In this document: piece after piece, positions 56,843 to 64,000 of the stretch
How positions within the stretch are numbered: position 1 is the stretch's first letter
Layout: every line of letters starts with the position of its first letter
Assembly: GCF_033842475.1 (NCBI RefSeq)
Contig: NZ_JAWXYB010000018.1
Location: 1,967,501 to 2,031,500 of the forward strand
Origin: Acidiphilium acidophilum
GTDB taxonomy: Bacteria > Pseudomonadota > Alphaproteobacteria > Acetobacterales > Acetobacteraceae
Reading direction: 5' to 3'
Length of the DNA: 64,000 nt
The notes under the pieces: model-generated
Databases searched by the model: none
What the model saw: the letters and a program-made list of their open reading frames with translations, nothing else
What the model was told of the DNA's origin: nothing
Made by a program: the position numbers and the translations under genes

Positions 56843-56868
56843 CCGCCCCCGCCGACAACGGGGGGGCG
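56843..56868 (-). terminator. GC-rich hairpin between FAH gene and small lipoprotein gene
   Basis: CGCCCCCG pairs with CGGGGGGGCG in the gap 56824-56895. There is no T-run on the minus strand after it. A second small palindrome (GCGGCG-CGCCGC) overlaps the FAH gene end. These could slow or end transcription but are weak evidence. Confidence 0.3.
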
Positions 56869-56895
56869 GATTAAGGAAATCTTAGCTGCGGCGGA

Positions 56896-57744
56896 TCACG
56901 CCGCCGCGACCGTCCGCTGCATCTGTTCACCGAGGCCCGCGATGCCGAGTTTCATGGTCTGGCCGGCGCGCAGGAACACCGGGTTGGGTTTGATCCCCAT
57001 GCCCACGCCGGGCGGCGTGCCCGTTGCAATGATGTCACCCGGCATCAGCGCGATGAACTGGCTGACATAGGACACCAGGGGCCTGACCCCGAAAATCATT
57101 GTGCGCGTATTGCCGTTCTGCATGCGCTTGCCGTCGATTTCGCACCAGAGATCGAGCGCCTGCGGGTCGGGCACCTCGTCGCGGGTCACGAGATAGGGGC
57201 CGGTCGGGCCGAAGGTCGGGCAGCCTTTGCCCTTGTCCCAGGTACCGCCGCGCCTGGTCTGATATTCGCGTTCGCTGACATCGTTGACGATGCAATAGCC
57301 GGCGACGTGATCGAGCGCATCGGCCTCGGCCACATAGCGCGCTTCCCTGCCGATCACGACACCGAGTTCGACCTCCCAATCGGTCTCCGTCGACCCCCGG
57401 GGGATCACCACGTCGTCGAACGGACCGGAATAGGCGCTGCCCGCCTTGATGAAAATGATCGGCTCCTTCGGAATTGCAGCCCCGGTCTCGGCGGCGTGAT
57501 CGGCGTAGTTCAAGCCGATGCAAACAAAATTGACCGGGCGCGGCAACGGTGCGCCGAGCCGAGCGCCTTCCGGCACGACCGGCAGGCTGGACAGATCGAT
57601 CGCGGCGATCCGTTCCAGGGTGCCATCGGCGAGGGCCGCGCCATCGAGCACCGGCAGATGCGCCGAAAGATCGCGGCGCACACCGTCGCGATCGAGAATG
57701 CCGGGCTTTTCCGCACCGACGCTGCCGTGACGAAATAATTTCAT
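56896..57744 (-). CDS. Fumarylacetoacetate hydrolase family protein
   Basis: A 282-residue enzyme of the FAH superfamily. The metal-binding glutamates are in DWEVELGVVIG (about 122-132), and the fold signatures are FVCIGLNYADHAAE, IVNDVSEREYQ and GTPPGVGMG. These enzymes hydrolyse, decarboxylate or hydrate beta-diketo acids and 2-keto acids, for example in catechol or ureidoglycolate breakdown. The substrate cannot be assigned. The ATG at 57744 has AGGAG six bases upstream. It diverges from the aminotransferase gene across a 216-base gap that may hold both promoters. Confidence 0.88.
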   Translation of the reverse strand: MKLFRHGSVGAEKPGILDRDGVRRDLSAHLPVLDGAALADGTLERIAAIDLSSLPVVPEGARLGAPLPRPVNFVCIGLNYADHAAETGAAIPKEPIIFIKAGSAYSGPFDDVVIPRGSTETDWEVELGVVIGREARYVAEADALDHVAGYCIVNDVSEREYQTRRGGTWDKGKGCPTFGPTGPYLVTRDEVPDPQALDLWCEIDGKRMQNGNTRTMIFGVRPLVSYVSQFIALMPGDIIATGTPPGVGMGIKPNPVFLRAGQTMKLGIAGLGEQMQRTVAAA

Positions 57745-57960
57745 CTGCTCGCTCCTGTCCCCGATTTATTAAATCCTTCTAAGACGAAGCTCCGTGCTCG
57801 CCAAGGGGCGTTCCCGGACCCGACCTTTCACGAGGCGCCGAACCCTCGTTGCGATGAGGATAATCGACATTCTCACCGCCGCCGCCCTCATGCGAATAAG
57901 TGCTTGCGGACAGGACGATCAGAATATTAAACTGTTCACTCCCTTTGGAGGATGTTCCCG

Positions 57961-59286
57961 ATGAGCCAGGCCGCCGCGCGCTTCAACGATCCGCTGATCC
58001 ACCATTGGATGCCATTCACGGCGAACAAGCAGTTTCAGGATGCGCCGCGGATCATCGCGCGTGCCGAAGGGGTGCATTACTGGAACACCGCCGGGGACAA
58101 GCTGCTCGATTCGGTCTCGGGCCTCTATACCACGCCGGCCGGGCACGGGCGGCGCGAAATCCGCGAGGCGGTGACGCGGCAGCTTGAGGAACTCGATTAC
58201 GCCCCCCCGTTCCAGTTCGGAGTACCGGGCACCTTCCGCCTCGCGCATGAACTGGCGCAGATGCTGCCGGCCGGGTTGAACCGGGTTTTCTTTGCCGGAT
58301 CGGGATCGGAAGCGGTGGAATCGGCCCTGAAGGTCGCGATCCAGTATCATCGCGTGCGCGGACAAGGCCAGCGGCAGCGTTTCGTCGGGCGGGCGCGCGG
58401 CTATCACGGCGTGAATTTCGCTGGCTGGTCGGTCGGCGGCATGGTCAAGAACCGCGATGCGTTCGGCCTCGGCCTGCCGGGTGTCTCGCACATGCGCCAC
58501 ACCCATATCGAACCCAACCGCTTCGTCATGGGACAGGGCGATCATGGCGGAGTCGATCTGGCGGACGACCTGCAGCGCATGGTCGATCTGCATGGCGGTG
58601 ACACGATCGCAGCCTGCATCGTCGAGCCGATCGCCGGGTCCACCGGCGTTCTGGTGCCGCCGAAGGGCTACCTCGAACGTCTGCGGGCGATCTGCGACCA
58701 GCATGGTATCCTGCTGATTTTCGACGAGGTGATCTGCGGCTTCGGGCGCACCGGTCACCCCTTCGCCGCCGATGCATTCGGCGTGACGCCCGACCTGATG
58801 ACGATGGCCAAGGCCATCACCAACGGCAATATTCCCATGGCGGCCATCGCGATCCGCCAGGATATCCAGCAGGCGATCCTCGATGCGGCAGGCCCTGATG
58901 CGATCGAGTTCTTCCACGGCTACACCTATTCGGGCCACCCGGTCGCGTGCGCGGCGGCATTGGCGACGCTGAAAATCTATCGCGATGACGATCTGTTCGC
59001 CCGCGGCGCGGCCCTCGTGCCGAAATTCCTCGAACGGATCGCGAGCCTGCGCGATATCCCGATCGTCACCGACACGCGCGGTTTCGGCCTGCTCGGCGCG
59101 GTCGATCTCGCGACCGACGGTGCCCCCGGCAAGCGCGGGTTTGCCGTGCTGCGGCGCGCCTTCGAAAGCGGGCTGGTCCTCCGCGTCGCCTCGGATACCG
59201 TGATCCTCTCGCCGATGTTCATCACGACCGATGACCAGCTCGACGAGATGTTCACGCTGCTGCGAAAGATCCTAGCCGCGGTTTAA
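57961..59286 (+). CDS. Class III omega-aminotransferase (beta-alanine:pyruvate type)
   Basis: A 441-residue PLP enzyme. The N-terminal HHWMPFTANKQFQ and YAPPFQFG are typical of omega-amino acid:pyruvate aminotransferases. The PLP motif IFDEVICGFGRTGH contains the cofactor-binding Asp, and the Schiff-base lysine is Lys284 in MAKAITNG. It converts beta-alanine or other omega-amines and pyruvate to semialdehyde and alanine. The ATG at 57961 is preferred: GGAGG lies nine bases upstream. The ATG at 57952 overlaps that site. The FAH gene lies divergently upstream. Confidence 0.9.
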   Translation: MSQAAARFNDPLIHHWMPFTANKQFQDAPRIIARAEGVHYWNTAGDKLLDSVSGLYTTPAGHGRREIREAVTRQLEELDYAPPFQFGVPGTFRLAHELAQMLPAGLNRVFFAGSGSEAVESALKVAIQYHRVRGQGQRQRFVGRARGYHGVNFAGWSVGGMVKNRDAFGLGLPGVSHMRHTHIEPNRFVMGQGDHGGVDLADDLQRMVDLHGGDTIAACIVEPIAGSTGVLVPPKGYLERLRAICDQHGILLIFDEVICGFGRTGHPFAADAFGVTPDLMTMAKAITNGNIPMAAIAIRQDIQQAILDAAGPDAIEFFHGYTYSGHPVACAAALATLKIYRDDDLFARGAALVPKFLERIASLRDIPIVTDTRGFGLLGAVDLATDGAPGKRGFAVLRRAFESGLVLRVASDTVILSPMFITTDDQLDEMFTLLRKILAAV

Positions 59287-59306
59287 CGCCGCCCCGCGAA
59301 ATCGAG

Positions 59307-59347
59307 CCCCCTCCCCTCACCGCCATCCTGCGGCGCGAGGGCGGGGG
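59307..59347. terminator. Imperfect GC hairpin between convergent genes
   Basis: CCCCCTCCCCTC (59307-59318) can pair imperfectly with GAGGGCGGGGGT (59337-59348) between the convergent aminotransferase and alpha-E genes. There is no T-run, so it is only a possible bidirectional terminator. Confidence 0.3.
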
Positions 59348-60355
59348 TCACATGGTTTGAGACTGCAACGGCGCGGCGACGCTGGCGGGTTCGGGCTTCC
59401 AGTCGCGGAAGAAGGCGCGGCCAATCGATCCTGCGAGTTCGCTGAGCTGGATCTGGACCCGGTCGAGATAATCGTGAAGATCACCATCGAGAACCTCGCT
59501 CATCGGGCGTTCGAGCAGGAATTCCCGGAGGTATTCCGCCTGTTCGATCGGCCCGCTGGTGTGAGGAAGGTGGTGAATCCGGCGCAGCTCGTCGAGATGG
59601 TATTCGGCGCGCCGGACCGAAAGGCAGACCGAGCGGGGGAATGACGGGTCGCGCAGCAGAAATCCGGCGACGTCCTCCGCCGAGAACTCGGCACGGGCGA
59701 GGCGCTTGAAGGCATGATAGCCCGCTGCGGCGCGCAGCACCGCGTTCCACATGGTCAGTTCGGTGACCCGCCGGGCTTCGCGGTCGCGCGGCACCAGCAG
59801 GCGATATTTGATGTCGAGCAGCCGCGTGGTCTGATCGGCGCGTTCCACCAGCCGGCCAAGCTGGTAGAATTGCCAGCCCTGATCGCGATACATCGTGCCT
59901 TCGGTGATGCCGGTATGGGTCTGCACCGACTCCTTGATTTTGGTGCAGAGGCGCGAAAGCCGGTCGCCATCGAGATCGCCGGTATCGATCCGCATGACGA
60001 AACGATGAAACACGTTGATCTGGCGCCACATCTCGGTGCTGATCAGCGGGCGCAGCGTGCGCGCGTTGGTCCGCGCGTTATCGAGACAGAACGGGATGCC
60101 GGTCGGGTTGGTCGGATCGAGCAGATAGAGCCGCTTGACCGCATCCGGATCGCTGGCGGCGTCGTAGCTTTCGAACTTGTCCTGATCGGACATGATCGCG
60201 ACCAGCGCGGTCCAGGATTCCGCCTCGCGACCGGGGCTTTCGAAGCTTTGCACCACATCGATCAGGCGGGCGAGGTTTTCGACCCGTTCGAGATAGCGGG
60301 CCATCCAGAACAGGCCTTCGGCGTCGCGGGCGAGCAGAACCGGTTCGACGCGCAT
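59348..60355 (-). CDS. Alpha-E domain protein (DUF403)
   Basis: A 335-residue, mostly helical protein that begins LLARDAEGLFWMARYLERVENLARLIDV, the hallmark of the alpha-E domain. GWQFYQLGRLVERADQTTRLLDI is the second signature. Its function is unknown. Comparative genomics links alpha-E proteins with circularly permuted ATP-grasp and transglutaminase-like proteins in a predicted peptide-forming system. It begins two bases after the ATP-grasp gene stop, so the two are one transcript. The start at 60355 avoids overlap with that gene; the frame is also open further upstream, where it looks non-coding. Confidence 0.85.
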   Translation of the reverse strand: MRVEPVLLARDAEGLFWMARYLERVENLARLIDVVQSFESPGREAESWTALVAIMSDQDKFESYDAASDPDAVKRLYLLDPTNPTGIPFCLDNARTNARTLRPLISTEMWRQINVFHRFVMRIDTGDLDGDRLSRLCTKIKESVQTHTGITEGTMYRDQGWQFYQLGRLVERADQTTRLLDIKYRLLVPRDREARRVTELTMWNAVLRAAAGYHAFKRLARAEFSAEDVAGFLLRDPSFPRSVCLSVRRAEYHLDELRRIHHLPHTSGPIEQAEYLREFLLERPMSEVLDGDLHDYLDRVQIQLSELAGSIGRAFFRDWKPEPASVAAPLQSQTM

Positions 60356-60357
60356 GC

Positions 60358-61815
60358 TCAGTTCCCCCCTGCCAGAACCCAGGTATCCTTCGAGCCGCCG
60401 CCCTGTGACGAGTTGACGATGAGCGAGCCGCGCTTCATCGCGACACGGGTGAGGCCGCCGGGCAGAACCCAGCTGTCGCGACCGGTCACGACGAAGGGCC
60501 GCAGATCGAGATGGCGCGGGCCGATGCCTTCCTCGGCGAGGGTGGGTGCGACGGAAAGTGCGATCATCGGCTGGCTGATCCATTGAGCGGGATCGTCGAG
60601 AATGGCGGCGCGCGCCGATTCCAGTTCGGCCTTGCTGGCACGCGGGCCGATGGTGATGCCGTAGCCGCCGGATTCGCCGACCGGCTTGATCACCAGTTCG
60701 TGCAGATGTTCGAGCGTATAGGCGAGGCCTTCGGGTTCGCGACAGATATTGGTCTGGACATTCTCGATGATGGGCTCCTCACCAAGATAATAGCGAATGA
60801 TCCGCGGCATGTAGGCATAGACCGCCTTGTCGTCGGCGACACCGGTACCGACCGCGTTGGCCAGCGCCACATTGCCGGCACGCCAGGCCCGGATGAGACC
60901 CGGAACGCCGAGCATGCTTTCCGGGCGGAACACTTCCGGGTCGAGGAAATCGTCGTTCAGGCGGCGATAGATGGTGTGGACCCGGCAGAGACCGGTGGTG
61001 GTGCGCATATAGACCCGGTCGTTCTCGACGGTCAGATCCGAGCCCTGAACCAACGGCACGCCCATTTCGCGGGCGAGGAACACATGTTCGAAATAAGCGG
61101 AATTATAAATGCCGGGCGAGAGCAGGACGACCTGCGGGTCCGGTACCTCGCCGGGGGCGATTTCGGTCATCGCGGCACGGAGGCGACGCCCGTAATCATC
61201 GACCGGGCGGAGTTTGACGCCGGACATCAGGTCCGGAAACGCACGGAGCATGAGGTGGCGGTTCTCGATGACGTAGGAGACGCCGGAGGGGGTACGGGCG
61301 TTGTCTTCGAGGATGCGAAAATCGCCGGCTTCGTCGCGGATGATGTCGATGCCGCAGACATGAACATAGGTGCCGTGGCGGACTGCGAAATCGCGCATCT
61401 CGGGGCGGAAGTTCGCGTTGCCGAACACCAGATCGGCGGGGATGATGCCGTCGCGGATGATTTTCGCATCATGGTAGATGTCGTGCAGGAACGCGTTGAG
61501 CGCGGTGACCCGCTGGATCGCGCCGGTTTCGATGGTGCGCCATTCGGACGGCGTGATGATGCGGGGGATGCAGTCGAACGGCAGGATGCGGTCGATCGCG
61601 GTGGCATCCGAATAGACGGTGAAGGTGATGCCGAGATCGATCAGGTCGGTTTCGGCAAGGGTGGCACGGGCGCGCAGGGCCTCGACGCCGATGCGGGCGA
61701 GGCGGGCGCGGACCAGTTCGGGAACCCCCTGATCGTCACCCCGCTCGCGGGTCAGTTCACAGAAATACGGATGGGGCGCGTAGTCTGCGAAAATCGCCGC
61801 TTGTTCGTGGTCCAT
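60358..61815 (-). CDS. Circularly permuted type 2 ATP-grasp protein
   Basis: A 485-residue ATP-grasp protein of the DUF404/DUF407 group. Conserved features are FDCIPRIITPSEW, DIIRDEAGDFRILEDNARTP (Mg/ATP-binding Glu and Asn), SGVSYVIENR, LLSPGIYNSAYFEH, YRRLNDDFLDPE and GNVALANAVGTGV. All are intact here. The predicted reaction is ATP-dependent amide or peptide ligation with an unknown substrate. It is upstream of the alpha-E gene in one operon and divergent from the large fusion gene at 61960. Confidence 0.88.
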   Translation of the reverse strand: MDHEQAAIFADYAPHPYFCELTRERGDDQGVPELVRARLARIGVEALRARATLAETDLIDLGITFTVYSDATAIDRILPFDCIPRIITPSEWRTIETGAIQRVTALNAFLHDIYHDAKIIRDGIIPADLVFGNANFRPEMRDFAVRHGTYVHVCGIDIIRDEAGDFRILEDNARTPSGVSYVIENRHLMLRAFPDLMSGVKLRPVDDYGRRLRAAMTEIAPGEVPDPQVVLLSPGIYNSAYFEHVFLAREMGVPLVQGSDLTVENDRVYMRTTTGLCRVHTIYRRLNDDFLDPEVFRPESMLGVPGLIRAWRAGNVALANAVGTGVADDKAVYAYMPRIIRYYLGEEPIIENVQTNICREPEGLAYTLEHLHELVIKPVGESGGYGITIGPRASKAELESARAAILDDPAQWISQPMIALSVAPTLAEEGIGPRHLDLRPFVVTGRDSWVLPGGLTRVAMKRGSLIVNSSQGGGSKDTWVLAGGN

Positions 61816-61959
61816 TATCGATCCTTATCCGGTTCATGCATGTTTGTCGCACCGCCGCCGCGATGCAACAAGAAAATGATCTCACGCCGTGCGACTGCGG
61901 TTATCGGATCGGGTTCAGCGCGCTCTCGCATCGAACCCGCCGGGGTGTTATGCGGGGGG

Positions 61960-64000
61960 ATGCACGGACGCGACGCCATCGGCGGCCTGATCGACGCGAA
62001 GGGCCATATCAGGACGGCGTGGCGGCCGGTGGTCGATGCCATGCAGGTGATCGGGGCGAGCGAATTCGCGGCACGGGCGGCAGCGCTGGACCGGCGGACG
62101 CGGTTCGATCAGCCGAGCGGGGCCGGAACAGCGCCACGGCTCGACCCGATACCGGTGCCGCTGATGGATTACGAATTCGCAGCGCTTGCCGCGGGGCTCG
62201 TGGAGCGGGCGACGTTCCTCGGCACGCTGCTCGATGATATCTACGGCGCCCAGACCAGCATCGCCGATGATCTGATTCCGGTATCGGCTCTGTTCGGCGC
62301 GCCCGATTTCGTGCGGCAGCTGGCGCGGCAGCCGGGCTTTCGTGGCCAGCGCCTGAGTTTCTATGCGGTGGACCTCGCTCGCGACCCCGCCACCGGCCGG
62401 TTCGGGGTGTTGCGCGACCATACCGATCAAGCCCGCGGCCTGGGGCTGGCCATGTCGATCCGCCGCTCGGTGGCGGAGGTCATGCCGGAATTGTTCGGCA
62501 AGGTGACGCTGGCGAGCCAGCGGCCGGTGATCGAAAGCCTGCAGGATTGGCTGCATGACGAGGCGGGGGGCGGACCGATCGGGCTGATTGCGGGCAGCGA
62601 TGCCGATTTCGCCGATGCCCGGCTTCTGGCACGGCAGATCGGAGCGCTGGTCCTCCGCCCCGATGATCTGTCATGCGCCGGCGGCACTCTGCGGCTGCGC
62701 ACCCTGGCGGGGTCGCTGCCGGTGAGCCTCCTGTTGCGAATGGCCCTGAGCGGTGGAATCGATCCCCTGGAGCAGGGCGGTGCGCCGGCCCACGGGATCG
62801 CCGGATTGTTCCGGGTCCTGCGCAGCAATAGCGGCACGATGCTCAACGCGCCCGGCAGCGGCGTGCTCGGCGACGACCGGCTGAGACCGTTCCTCGACAT
62901 AATATATGAGCGTTGGCACGGCACGCTGCCGCAGTTGCGCCCGGTCGCGCCACCGTCCGGGCTCGATGCGGAGCAGGCCCCCGTTGCCGGGTCCGCGAAT
63001 TTCGATTTCGCGACCATCAGCCACCGGTTGTTCGCAATCCGGATCGGCGCGGTATGGCGGGTGCTGCCCGGCGGGCTGGGGTTCGCCCGGCGCGCCGACG
63101 GCCAGGAAGTGGTCAAGGATATCTGGGTGATCGATTCGGGCGAAACCGATCACGGTACCGCAAGCCCGCCGAACCGAAGTGTGGTCCGCGCAGCGGGACG
63201 GATCGCAACCGAACTGCCGAGCCGCCTCGCCGACGACCTTCTCTGGCTCGGGCGCATGGTCGAACGGCTCGACGCCGCAGCACGGCTGCTGCGGCTGGCG
63301 CTCCCGCGATTTATCGATGCGAGCAGCCTTCCGCACGAAGTGGCGCAGCGGGCGATGCTGGCCTCGTGCCTCATCAAGGCGCGATTATTGCCGGATGAAA
63401 CCACCGGCCCGTTTCTCTCGGCGCGGCGGCTGCATCAGACGCTGGACAAGGAACGTCCGCTGAGCGAGCTGATCGGCGAGGTTCGCCGGTTGCTCGACCA
63501 TTGCGGCGAACGCTTCAGTACATCGATGCGGGAGCTGGTGCATGCAGCGCTCGACCGGATACCCTCTCAGCCGGACAGCGATCCCGCCGCGCACACCGCG
63601 TGCCTCGGCTTCGTCGCCGTATTCAACGGCGTCATCGCCGAGGATGCCTCGCGCAGCGGCGGCTTCGTGTTTCTCGAAATCGGACGGCGACTTGAGCGAG
63701 CCGAAGCCCTCGCCGAGACGCTGGGGATTCTCCTCGATGGCACGGTCGATCGCCTCGATCCCGGCCTCTCGCTCGCCATCGAGCTTGCGGATGCGCAATT
63801 GAGCTACGAATTCCTCCATGCCGGCCCGATTTCGCCCATTCCGGCGATCGAACTGCTGATCGGCGCGGTCGATTACCCCCGCAGTCTGGCCTTCCAGCTC
63901 GATGCGCTCGCGGTCGCGTTGCGGCGGATCGGGGCCGAAGACCAGGCGGTCAGTGCGTCACGGCTGACGCGCGGCTTGCAAGGGCTGGCTCTCTCACTGG
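61960..64000 (+). CDS. ATP-grasp/alpha-E fusion protein, partial
   Basis: An open frame of at least 680 codons continues past the window end. The N-terminal half (about residues 10-360) follows the DUF404/DUF407 ATP-grasp layout: GHIRTAWRPV, YEFAALAAGLVERATFLGTLL, GQRLSFYAVDLARDP, and NAPGSGVLGDD. From about 410 it has the alpha-E half (LADDLLWLGRMVERLDAAARLL). Several ATP-grasp residues that are intact in the neighbour at 60358 are replaced here, so the ATP-grasp half may be inactive. The start is uncertain: an in-frame ATG at 61876 would add 28 residues. It diverges from the ATP-grasp and alpha-E operon. Confidence 0.8.
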   Translation, partial: MHGRDAIGGLIDAKGHIRTAWRPVVDAMQVIGASEFAARAAALDRRTRFDQPSGAGTAPRLDPIPVPLMDYEFAALAAGLVERATFLGTLLDDIYGAQTSIADDLIPVSALFGAPDFVRQLARQPGFRGQRLSFYAVDLARDPATGRFGVLRDHTDQARGLGLAMSIRRSVAEVMPELFGKVTLASQRPVIESLQDWLHDEAGGGPIGLIAGSDADFADARLLARQIGALVLRPDDLSCAGGTLRLRTLAGSLPVSLLLRMALSGGIDPLEQGGAPAHGIAGLFRVLRSNSGTMLNAPGSGVLGDDRLRPFLDIIYERWHGTLPQLRPVAPPSGLDAEQAPVAGSANFDFATISHRLFAIRIGAVWRVLPGGLGFARRADGQEVVKDIWVIDSGETDHGTASPPNRSVVRAAGRIATELPSRLADDLLWLGRMVERLDAAARLLRLALPRFIDASSLPHEVAQRAMLASCLIKARLLPDETTGPFLSARRLHQTLDKERPLSELIGEVRRLLDHCGERFSTSMRELVHAALDRIPSQPDSDPAAHTACLGFVAVFNGVIAEDASRSGGFVFLEIGRRLERAEALAETLGILLDGTVDRLDPGLSLAIELADAQLSYEFLHAGPISPIPAIELLIGAVDYPRSLAFQLDALAVALRRIGAEDQAVSASRLTRGLQGLALSL

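Overview
This is a GC-rich chromosomal window from an alphaproteobacterium. The best fit is the Acetobacteraceae, probably an acidophilic Acidiphilium-like genus. The grounds are overall gene content, the hopanoid genes (HpnN-type RND exporter, squalene-hopene cyclase), a sox thiosulfate-oxidation cluster and an alphaproteobacterial gene order (RNase D, KdsD, LptC, LptA, LptB). The genus is inference; the order-level placement is fairly safe. No integrase, transposase, CRISPR array or rRNA operon was found.

Layout. 1-8321: the 5' part of ilvD (its 3' end lies outside the window), an RHH regulator plus hpnN, an orphan TAXI-type binding protein, proline iminopeptidase, a DegT-type sugar aminotransferase and divergent hemW. 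8322-12940: an accessory island with AT-rich patches. It holds an asparagine-synthetase-like protein without the glutaminase cysteine, a sulfotransferase, a membrane acyltransferase and decayed remnants of a PssD/PssE-type glycosyltransferase pair. Palindromic intergenic repeats lie at both edges. 12941-19346: an MFS exporter, map, radC, a methyltransferase, comF, glutaredoxin, a DUF1178 protein and a lipoprotein. 19392-26483: gltB-gltD and an NDUFA9-like protein. 26635-40860: tRNA-Leu(CAG), RNase D, kdsD-lptC-lptA-lptB, rplY-pth, ychF, priA and the F1 ATP synthase operon atpHAGDC.

40981-45942: malonyl-CoA decarboxylase, an MFS transporter, squalene-hopene cyclase and tRNA-Leu(TAA). 46054-53062: soxCDXYZ, a strong intrinsic terminator, then soxA-soxK-soxB and an exported DsrE-like protein. 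Together these encode periplasmic oxidation of thiosulfate and sulfur compounds. SoxYZ carries the substrate, SoxAX loads it, SoxB hydrolyses sulfate off, and SoxCD oxidises the sulfane sulfur. 53070-59286: gltX, a HAD-IIA phosphatase, pyrD with a coupled small lipoprotein, an FAH-family hydrolase and a class III omega-aminotransferase. 59348-64000: an alpha-E protein and a circularly permuted ATP-grasp protein. Divergent from them is a long ATP-grasp/alpha-E fusion that runs off the window end.

The most interesting items are: the ATP-grasp/alpha-E pair facing a fusion paralogue whose ATP-grasp half has lost most of the conserved residues; a family of six palindromic intergenic repeats, two of them in facing pairs; the decaying glycan-tailoring island; a four-copy 15-bp in-frame tandem repeat in lptA; and the sox cluster with a one-haem SoxD and a secreted DsrE-like protein. 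Many long open frames opposite real genes are GC-driven shadows and have been left out.
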